Source: Herpetosiphonaceae bacterium
Lineage (GTDB): Bacteria; Chloroflexota; Chloroflexia; Chloroflexales; Herpetosiphonaceae
Assembly: GCA_013538855.1 (NCBI GenBank)
Contig: JABXJS010000057.1
Span: 1 to 47,571 of the forward strand
Direction of reading: 5' to 3'
DNA: 47,571 nt
A program made the translations under genes and the position numbers. Shown piece after piece: positions 41,483 to 47,571 of this stretch (the stretch's first letter is position 1; every line of letters starts with the position of its first letter). The notes beneath the pieces were generated by a model, which saw only the letters and a program-made list of their open reading frames with translations, did no database searches and was not told where the DNA came from.

Positions 41483-43300
41483 ATGCTCTGTTTTGCCTGT
41501 GCGCAGCCACTGGCGCCAAGCGCCGAGCACTGCCCTGCATGTGGCCAGCCTGCGCTGCTCCGCAGCCGCTACCGCATCAGTGGCGTGCTGGGCCGTGGCG
41601 GCTTCGGCACGGTCTATGCAGCGCAGACGCTTGACGGCACGCCGGTGGCCGTTAAAATCATCGCGATCCCTGATCCGGCGGATCAGGCGCAGTTCGAGCA
41701 GGAGGCGCTGATTCTGGCACAGCAGGGGCGCGGCCTGCACTTCATGCCCGATATCTATGATCAGTGGCACACCCCGCAGCAGTCGATCCTTGTGCTCGAA
41801 TATATCGAGGGCGCGACGCTCGACCAGCTCGTCGAGCAGCACGGCCCGTGGAGCGAGGCGGCGGTGCTGCGCTTTCTGCGCCTGCTGCTTGCGGCGCTCG
41901 CGCAGCTCCACAGCACCGGCGTGCTGCACCGCGATGTGAAGCCCGACAATATTAAGCGCACCCCCGCCGAGCAGTTTGTGCTGCTCGACTTTGGCCTGGC
42001 CCGTCAAACCCAGCAGTCCACCGCTGCAATTGCCAAAGCCTTCTCGCGCGACTACGCCGCCCCAGAGCAGATTCAGGGCCGCCCCACCGACGCCCGCGCC
42101 GATCTCTATGGCCTTGGCGCGACCGCCTGGTTTTTGCTGACTGGTGCCGCGCCGCCGTCTGGCGTGCTGCGCCTCGCGCTGGGCGAGCCGCTGCCGCCGC
42201 TCCCGCACATCGATGCCGCCCTCACGACGTTGCTCCAGCGCCTGCTGGAGCCTGAGCCAGCTGATCGGCCGCCATCGGCCCACAGTGCGCTCGCTTGGCT
42301 CGATCAGCATATGCCAGCGACGCCGAGCACACAGCAGCATCCCGCTACGCTGTCTACGGTGCCCGTCGCCGTCGGCATGGCGACGCAGCCGGTTGCCGCG
42401 CTGCCCGCCCAGCCCTGGTGGAGCGACCTTGCCCTGGAGCGCTCGCAGGAGCTGGCCCATCAGGTGCTCGCCGACTTGGCCTGGAGCAGCGATGGGCGCT
42501 ACCTCGCTGGATGTGTCTACTCACGTATTGTCATTTGGACAGCGGATGGGCAGGCGGTGGCGCAGATCAACACGCCTGCCTGGCTCCACGCGCTGCGCTG
42601 GCACCCGCGCCTCAATCAGCTCGCCTGCAGTGGCAACGATGGCCTCGTACGCCTCTACGATGTGCGCGGACAGCTGCTGTCTGAGCTGAAACTGCACCAG
42701 GAGTGGGTGCGCGCCCTGGCCTGGCATCCCGATGGTGCCAGTCTCGCCTGTGGCTGTCGCGATGGCACCATCGTGCGCTGGCTGCCCCACTCCAGCCGTC
42801 AGACCGCGTGGCGCTGGCACGCCGATGAGGTGCGCACGCTGGCCTGGAACCCAGCCGGAACCACGCTCGTCTCCGGCGGCTTTGATCGTATGATCGTCTT
42901 TTGGGATGCCGCCGGACAGGTGCGCGCCTCAATCACTGGCCGCGCCCTGGCTTTGTGGAATGTGGCCGCCTGGAGTCCCGATGGGCAGAGCGTGGCGCTG
43001 GCCGCCAGCAACGACAGCGTGACGCTCTTCAGCGCCGATGGCCTGCAGAAAAAGGCGCTGATGGGCCACGCCGGCTACATCAACGCCTTGGTCTGGTGCG
43101 ATGAGATTTTGGCCTCCGCGAGCAACGATCACTCCATTCGTCTGTGGAGCGCGGCTGGCACCTTGCTCAAGACGCTGCACGCGCACCACGATAGTGTGAC
43201 GGCGCTGGCCTGGAACCCCACCACGCGCACGCTCGTCTCAGCCGCTCACGATGGCCGCATGCTCTTCTGGCGCGCGCAGCTGCACAGCCAGCCGGTGTAG
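41483..43300 (+). CDS. Ser/Thr protein kinase with N-terminal zinc ribbon and C-terminal WD40 propeller
   Basis: This 605-residue protein starts with a zinc ribbon (Cys3, Cys6, Cys17, Cys20). A Hanks-type kinase domain follows (about 29-280) with glycine loop LGRGGFGTVY, VAVKII lysine, catalytic HRDVKPDNI, metal-binding DFGLA and AAPEQ in place of APE. A short Pro/Thr linker leads to seven WD40-like blades (about 315-605), each with an ALAW or similar strand and a terminal W/F-D/S-x-x-G turn. There is no transmembrane helix, so it is cytoplasmic. The propeller probably recruits substrates. The start is close to a strong terminator and is preceded by GTGAGG. Confidence 0.9.
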   Translation: MLCFACAQPLAPSAEHCPACGQPALLRSRYRISGVLGRGGFGTVYAAQTLDGTPVAVKIIAIPDPADQAQFEQEALILAQQGRGLHFMPDIYDQWHTPQQSILVLEYIEGATLDQLVEQHGPWSEAAVLRFLRLLLAALAQLHSTGVLHRDVKPDNIKRTPAEQFVLLDFGLARQTQQSTAAIAKAFSRDYAAPEQIQGRPTDARADLYGLGATAWFLLTGAAPPSGVLRLALGEPLPPLPHIDAALTTLLQRLLEPEPADRPPSAHSALAWLDQHMPATPSTQQHPATLSTVPVAVGMATQPVAALPAQPWWSDLALERSQELAHQVLADLAWSSDGRYLAGCVYSRIVIWTADGQAVAQINTPAWLHALRWHPRLNQLACSGNDGLVRLYDVRGQLLSELKLHQEWVRALAWHPDGASLACGCRDGTIVRWLPHSSRQTAWRWHADEVRTLAWNPAGTTLVSGGFDRMIVFWDAAGQVRASITGRALALWNVAAWSPDGQSVALAASNDSVTLFSADGLQKKALMGHAGYINALVWCDEILASASNDHSIRLWSAAGTLLKTLHAHHDSVTALAWNPTTRTLVSAAHDGRMLFWRAQLHSQPV

Positions 43301-43467
43301 CACCAGCCCCGGGTCGGCAGTGGTGCTGTCGGACCAAGCGAGATCAGACAGCGCGCATCACACGGGTCTGTGTCGATCCTAGCTGCACAGCCAGCTGGTG
43401 GAGCGCCGAGCGCAGCAAGCGTCGAGACCAGCACGACGACTGTGGAGTGCGGCGTGCTGCTGCTGAT

Positions 43468-44331
43468 TTAGCTCAGGGGCAGGGCATAGTAGTCGTAGGC
43501 GCTGGTGATCACAAAGCCGCTGGAGGTGTACAGCTCCAGCGCGCGCTCGTTGGTCGCCTCGACCTCGAGCTGAATGGGCCGGATGCCTTCACGGGCTAGC
43601 TCGCGCACCGTGTGCTGCAGCGCCGCACGCCCGATGCCCTGGCCGCGCCGCGCTGGCGACACGACAAAGCCATAGATATACGCGCCCTCATCCTGCGTGT
43701 CCACACCAATCACCCCCACCGGCTCCTCATGGTCGCTGATCAGGCGATGGCCGCGCTTGGGGTTGCTCAGCTCAAGGGTGAGACTCTGCTCAGCCCGCTC
43801 GCGCGGCATCTCGAAGCCATCGGCTAAAAGCTGGGCGACCACAGGCACATCCGCAGCGCTGATCTGGCGAATCGCTAGCCCTTCTGGCAGCTCGCGGGCT
43901 GGCGGAATCTGGCGCAGCACCATTAGATGCTCGGAAAATGTGTAGCGCGCCTCGGTCTGCTCGACCCAGGCGTGGCCCGCGGCCGAGCTGGCGGGGCAGA
44001 TCAGCAGCATTCGCTCGATGCCGCGCTCGGCGCTCTTGACCCGCGCCCGGGCAAAGAGCGCCGAGAAGATGCCTTGACGCCGAAACTCGGGGTGCACCAT
44101 GCCGCTGACCTCAATCTCGTCGCGGCCAAAGCCGTACAGCCCAAGGTAGCCGACGATGGTTTCATCGACCACAGCCAGAAAATCATCGGTGACGTTGCCT
44201 GGCCGCTGCGCCAGCATCTCGGGATTAATCTTCAGATCGAGGTTATCGGCGGCGTTGCAGACACTGACGAGCGCCTGCACGGCGTTGAGTTGATCCGGCG
44301 TGAGCTGAGTAACTGGTTGGATGCTTATCAT
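43468..44331 (-). CDS. Tandem GNAT acetyltransferase
   Basis: This 287-residue protein has two GNAT folds. The N-terminal one has VSGMVHPEFRRQGIFSALF (acetyl-CoA loop RxxGxxxxL, about residues 78-95). The C-terminal one has the better canonical loop FVVSPARRGQGIGRAAL (about 214-230) followed by LEVEATNERALELYTSSGF. In such tandem enzymes often only one half is active, and here the C-terminal half looks the more complete. The substrate is unknown. The start at 44331 (MISIQPVTQL) follows TAGGAG. The in-frame extension to 44529 has no ribosome binding site or domain and is rejected. Confidence 0.85.
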   Translation of the reverse strand: MISIQPVTQLTPDQLNAVQALVSVCNAADNLDLKINPEMLAQRPGNVTDDFLAVVDETIVGYLGLYGFGRDEIEVSGMVHPEFRRQGIFSALFARARVKSAERGIERMLLICPASSAAGHAWVEQTEARYTFSEHLMVLRQIPPARELPEGLAIRQISAADVPVVAQLLADGFEMPRERAEQSLTLELSNPKRGHRLISDHEEPVGVIGVDTQDEGAYIYGFVVSPARRGQGIGRAALQHTVRELAREGIRPIQLEVEATNERALELYTSSGFVITSAYDYYALPLS

Positions 44332-44710
44332 TGGTTCTCCTAAAATCGTGGTATACGGCCATTGTGGCGCAACAAGCAGCGCCGCGCCAGCGACCTTAGA
44401 GGGATATCCTAAGCAAGGCCAGGGCCAAAGGCAGCCCGGCGCACTGGTGCCGAGGTGCTGTATGGGCGCTGTGGGCCTAGCGTAGCGGAGGGCTGTTTTT
44501 TTGATCACAAGCGCTGTGCTCGAGCGCAACGTGGTTCAGGGTGGGAGTCGGCGCTGGTCACTCAAGGGGTTGCCGGTGCGCACGTTCAGCGGTGCTCTCC
44601 CGTCGCTGCGGGTGGTTCGGCACAGGGTGGGTTGGCAGCTCTACTCTTTTGGGTGTCAGGTCGGCAAGGTGTTGCTGTTGCTTGCCCACTGTTGGTGGTT
44701 GTAGGCGACC
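44332..44710. other. 379-nt gap with no recognised gene
   Basis: Between two minus-strand acetyltransferase genes I find no supported gene. The plus strand is unusually G/T-rich (about 44530-44700), with repeated GGGTGGG, GGTTG and GTTGC words. The only open frames are short and lack a ribosome binding site. A degraded gene or a structured RNA is possible but unsupported. Confidence 0.4.
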
Positions 44711-45271
44711 TCACCAGGGGCTGTTTTCGCCAAAGTAGAGATCACCGTGCTCAATGTGCGGCTGCCAGCGCTGGCCTTTGATTGACATAAATCGCATCAT
44801 CACCACGTCCTCACAGCACAGCGGGCGTTCCGCTGGCCCATACCATACACGGGTATTTGGCAGCGGCTCCCATCCGGCGCGCTCGTAGAAGGTCGCTAGC
44901 ATGGGGTCACACGTCAAGAGCGCAATATCAGCCGCCTGGGCGTCGATGAACGCGGTAGCATGGCGAACTAAGCGCAGGCCGTGGCCCTGCCCCCGCACCG
45001 CGGGGTAGGTGAATACACCTGTCAATCCATAGGCCCTAAAAACGGTATGGTGGTATTCGAGCAGCTTCCAAACCACATTGACATGCGCAAGTAGCAGTGT
45101 CTGCTCCACGATCAGGAACGACTGTGGATGGTCGGCTCGGTCGGTTATCCAGGTCCGCTGCTCCAAGGGGCCGCTGAAGCCTTCGGGCCAGGTCGTGCGG
45201 AGAAATGACAGCACCTGCCAGTACCACATTGGCGGGAGTTGATCGGTAGGATAGGTCAAGAGCATCGGCAT
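44711..45271 (-). CDS. GNAT acetyltransferase
   Basis: This 186-residue GNAT-fold enzyme has the acetyl-CoA-binding loop in GVFTYPAVRGQGHGLRLVR (R/Q-x-x-G-x-G pattern, about residues 84-102), then TCDPMLATFYERAGW, the usual beta-strand 6/7 region. The general outline, with an early tryptophan-rich helix and acidic loops, recalls aminoglycoside 2'-N-acetyltransferases, but no diagnostic residue lets me claim that. GGAGGAG precedes the ATG. It lies downstream of a 458-nt region containing no gene. Confidence 0.78.
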   Translation of the reverse strand: MPMLLTYPTDQLPPMWYWQVLSFLRTTWPEGFSGPLEQRTWITDRADHPQSFLIVEQTLLLAHVNVVWKLLEYHHTVFRAYGLTGVFTYPAVRGQGHGLRLVRHATAFIDAQAADIALLTCDPMLATFYERAGWEPLPNTRVWYGPAERPLCCEDVVMMRFMSIKGQRWQPHIEHGDLYFGENSPW

Positions 45272-45730
45272 CGGTACTCCTCCTGTGCACCGCGCTGGTG
45301 AGCGGGATGCGCCTGTGTCTTGTTTGTGCCCCGGCTAGGCGCGGGGGCTGCCGCTGGTGGCTGGCTCGCGTGCGGCGCTGGGCAATCGCGAGGGCCGGGA
45401 TGGGTCAGCAACGCAGCAGGCCCTCCCGGGCTGAGCTATATGACATAACCACAGACGATTCTTTTCATTAAACCATGAGCGCAGGCGTGCACACAAACCC
45501 TATTGCGCACCACGATGCTGCACCGTGCCGCACGTGCGCGCTGCTGTGTGCTGGTGTTGACTGCGTAAGTTGGCGTAGAAATGAGGTGGTGCTGGCTTGG
45601 GGTTGTGTGCTGCTGCTACTTGGAGTATAGCATAACCGGCAAGTCCCTAACATCGGCTAAGCGCCAGATGTGTTCTCCAGGGCCGCGCTATATCCTGTGT
45701 GCATTGCTCGTTTTGGTAAGGAGGACACCT
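45272..45730. other. 459-nt divergent intergenic region
   Basis: The region between a minus-strand acetyltransferase and a plus-strand glycosyltransferase has no supported gene. It contains an A+T-richer island near 45439-45480 that might hold a promoter, and a TATAGCATAA stretch near 45626. The ribosome binding site TAAGGAGG of the glycosyltransferase lies at its right end. Confidence 0.4.
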
Positions 45731-46954
45731 ATGCGGGTTTTGCTCTCATCGATTGGATCGCGGGGCGATGTGCAGCCGCTGCTGGCGCTGGCGCTTGAGC
45801 TGCGGACGCTCGGCCACACGCCGGTGCTCTGCGCGGCCCCAAACTTCCAAGCGTGGATCGCGAGCTTTGAGATTGAATTTATGCCGATTGGGCCGGACCT
45901 CGAAGCCTGGACGCGCGCCGCACCAACGCAGCCGAGCGCCGCCAAGCCGACGCTGGAACAGATGCAGCAGCTGGCGCGCCACACCGTGATCGAGCAGTTC
46001 CAGGTGCTGCCAAAGGCCGCTAGCGGCTGCGACCTAATGTTGGTCGGCGGCATGCTGCAAACCGCCGGGCGCTCGATTGCGGAGCAGATGGGCATTCCGT
46101 ATGTCTATGCCGCGTACTGCCCGGCCACGCTACCGTCGCCGGAGCATCCGCCGGCCACGGTGGGCGCACGCCACCCGCACACGCTCTCCGCAGCGGAGAA
46201 CCGTCAGCTGTGGCTGGCGAATGCGCAGTCATTCGACACCATGTTTGGCGCGGCGCTTAATGAGCAGCGCGCCGCGCTGGGGCTGGCGGCGGTCGAGCAC
46301 GTGGCGCGCCACATCACCACCGATCACCCGTGGCTGGCCGCCGATCCGGTCTTGGCACCGGCAGGCACGCCGCTGGAGCTGACCGTGTGGCAGTCGGGAG
46401 CCTGGCTGCTGCCCGACGCAGACCCGCTGCCAGAGGAGCTAGAGCGCTTCTTGGCCGCTGGCGATCCGCCGCTGTACTTTGGCTTTGGCTCCATGCGCGC
46501 GGCACCAGCGACGGGCCAGCTGCTTGTCGCGGCGGCGCGGGCGCTGGGCCGCCGGGCGATTCTCCTGCGCGGCTGGGGCAACCTCGCCGCCGACGCAGGC
46601 GCTGATGTGCTGGTGATCGGCGACATCAACCATGCGCGCCTGCTGCCACGTGTGGCGGCGATTGTTCACCATGGCGGTGCGGGCACAACGACGGCGGCGG
46701 CGCGCGCCGGGCGTCCGCAGGTGCTGCTGCCGCAGAGCTACGACCAGTTTTATTGGACGCAGCGCATGGTAGATCTCGGCGTTGGCGTGGAAGGGCCAGG
46801 CATGGCCGAGCTGAGCGTCGATGGGCTGGCTGAGGCGCTGCGCACTGCGCTTGAGCCGACTGTGGTAGCACGCGCGGAAGACCTGGCAGGCCGCATCGAG
46901 CTGCACGGCGCACGCAGCGCCGCCGAGCGCCTGATCAGCCTGCTGGAGCGCTAG
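45731..46954 (+). CDS. GT1-family glycosyltransferase (UGT/MGT type)
   Basis: This 407-residue GT-B glycosyltransferase resembles sterol and macrolide/glycopeptide glucosyltransferases. The N-terminal acceptor domain begins with VLLSSIGSRGDVQPLLALA, the conserved SxGxxGDxxP motif. The C-terminal donor domain contains YFGFGSM and VHHGGAGTTTAAARAG, the nucleotide-sugar binding signature, then LLPQSYDQFYWTQRM. There is no membrane segment. The acceptor may be a sterol-like lipid, carotenoid or secondary metabolite. I choose 45731 because TAAGGAGG lies 6 nt upstream. The open frame extends to 45581 without a start context. Confidence 0.92.
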   Translation: MRVLLSSIGSRGDVQPLLALALELRTLGHTPVLCAAPNFQAWIASFEIEFMPIGPDLEAWTRAAPTQPSAAKPTLEQMQQLARHTVIEQFQVLPKAASGCDLMLVGGMLQTAGRSIAEQMGIPYVYAAYCPATLPSPEHPPATVGARHPHTLSAAENRQLWLANAQSFDTMFGAALNEQRAALGLAAVEHVARHITTDHPWLAADPVLAPAGTPLELTVWQSGAWLLPDADPLPEELERFLAAGDPPLYFGFGSMRAAPATGQLLVAAARALGRRAILLRGWGNLAADAGADVLVIGDINHARLLPRVAAIVHHGGAGTTTAAARAGRPQVLLPQSYDQFYWTQRMVDLGVGVEGPGMAELSVDGLAEALRTALEPTVVARAEDLAGRIELHGARSAAERLISLLER

Positions 46955-47035
46955 GCGTAGCATGTGGCGGCGGACGGCCAGTGTGTGGAAAGCCGTAGCC
47001 ATCCGCTGCCGTAGCCAGGGATTGGCGGACCTACC

Positions 47036-47072
47036 CTGCTCTGGCCATGCTTGATCACCATGTCCAGAGCAG
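47036..47072. terminator. Hairpin between the glycosyltransferase and the broken surface-protein gene
   Basis: Arms 47036-47049 and 47059-47072 pair over 14 bp with one mismatch and a 9-nt loop. It lies between convergent ends and has no T tract. It is probably a bidirectional terminator. Confidence 0.5.
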
Positions 47073-47122
47073 CGCGAGCACCACAGCGTGGTCAGATTGG
47101 CGCTGCTGCGGAGCTATGGCCG

Positions 47123-47560
47123 CTACTTCTGCGCGAGCGGGAAGAAGATGCGATAGCCAGGCGTGAAGGCGCTGCCAGCATACTCGAAGGCCCCGATATC
47201 GCAGGCTGCGGCGCGGGTGAAGCGGCGCTGGTCGAACAGTGTGCAGGCGCTGGCGGCGTCGATGGCCGGGCTGCTTGCGCCGAGCGCGTGGGTGTAGCTG
47301 GAGCCGCCGTTGTCAGCCAGCGGCCCGAGCAGCGGGTCGGCCTCGATGATGTTGGCGGTGCAGCGGGCGTTGTTGAAGGTGTCGCTGATGGCCGGGAACT
47401 GGAGATTATGGCCGCCGTCGCTAAAGTAGGGTGCGGGGTCGGCCTGGAAGCCGCCAGCGGCGCAGTTTTGCTTAATCAGTAGATCACAGGATTGGCTCGG
47501 GTGGCGTGTAGGGTCGGTACGGTGCGAGCGGGATAGCCCGAACCATGCCGTAGATGGCCG
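47123..47560 (-). pseudogene. 5'-truncated choice-of-anchor-Q-type surface protein
   Basis: The minus strand reads, from about 47467 down to the stop at 47123-47125, an NCAAGG start, then ADPLLGPLADNGGSSYTHAL, GASSPAIDAAS, DQRRFTRAAACDIGAFEY and a final IFFPLAQK. This is the C-terminal repeat characteristic of choice-of-anchor Q/polymorphic outer surface proteins, exported beta-helix proteins. Above residue NCAAGG the frame continues for about 31 codons of unrelated sequence (RPSTAWFGLSRSH...) to an in-frame TAA at 47561-47563, with no ATG, GTG or TTG. The gene is therefore cut off inside the window, most likely by a deletion, insertion or frameshift near 47468-47560. A sequencing frameshift at this edge is possible. 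Confidence 0.7.
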
Positions 47561-47571
47561 TTACGGCATCA

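Noticed and set aside
44332-44529. N-terminal extension of the tandem GNAT protein
   Set aside because: The extra 66 codons lack a domain and ribosome binding site, while TAGGAG and a standard GNAT N-terminus occur at 44331.
47051-47482. 143-codon plus-strand gene at the right edge
   Set aside because: It is antisense to the recognisable choice-of-anchor-Q fragment and has no own motif or ribosome binding site.

Overview
The window is a 47.6-kb piece of a G+C-rich bacterial chromosome. The gene set suggests the phylum Chloroflexota, probably class Chloroflexia: an RsbR-type STAS protein, a multi-GAF response-regulator/adenylate cyclase, a Ser/Thr kinase with WD40 repeats, a DUF5937-like ArsR regulator, a membrane-anchored MurF and a choice-of-anchor-Q-type surface protein fragment. 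No rRNA or lineage-specific marker is present, so this placement is inference. Genes are dense, most carry a good AGGAGG-like ribosome binding site, and many neighbours overlap by 4 to 11 nt. I see no phage, transposase or CRISPR array.

Layout. 1-477: tandem 142-bp non-coding repeats running in from outside the window. 609-6935 (minus strand): secreted Ig-like repeat protein, carboxylesterase, a stretch with three decayed SDR 3' ends, a pteridine-reductase-like SDR, a solitary DNA methyltransferase, a patatin phospholipase, MoaC and an RsbR-type STAS protein. 7044-11032 (plus): agmatinase, a BadF/GlcNAc-kinase-like ATPase and an MtaD-type deaminase fused to a CYTH domain. 11093-15070: a glutaredoxin-like protein (minus), then an 1144-residue receiver-GAF-PAS-adenylate cyclase (plus). 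15135-20104 (minus): yebC, ftsH, hpt and tilS, housekeeping genes. 20205-21677 (plus): a renalase-like flavoprotein and a two-gene tRNA-Ser unit with promoter and terminator.

21722-26789: a DUF4405-like membrane protein with a small partner (minus), then an ArsR-type regulator, PPK2 polyphosphate kinase, a small lipoprotein and a large membrane protein (plus). 27345-33422 (minus): six tightly packed genes centred on D-alanine chemistry (two alpha/beta hydrolases, membrane-anchored MurF, Ddl, D-amino-acid oxidase, VanX-type dipeptidase). The run combines synthesis and breakdown of D-Ala-D-Ala and is the most system-like part of the window. 33580-36660 (minus): TrmB-like regulator, 4-hydroxyphenylpyruvate dioxygenase and a fumarylacetoacetate hydrolase family protein, suggesting aromatic amino acid breakdown. 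They diverge from a GH1 beta-glucosidase and a cyclase-family protein (plus, to 38840) at a symmetrical back-to-back promoter pair. 38994-43300 (plus): secreted M23/LamG protein and WD40 Ser/Thr kinase. 43468-47571: two GNAT acetyltransferases (minus), a GT1 glycosyltransferase (plus) and a broken surface-protein gene at the right edge.

The observations I would follow first are the deaminase-CYTH fusion, the D-Ala-D-Ala synthesis/hydrolysis/oxidation operon, the serial SDR 3'-end remnants, the 142-bp repeat array and the symmetrical divergent promoter at 36688-36752.
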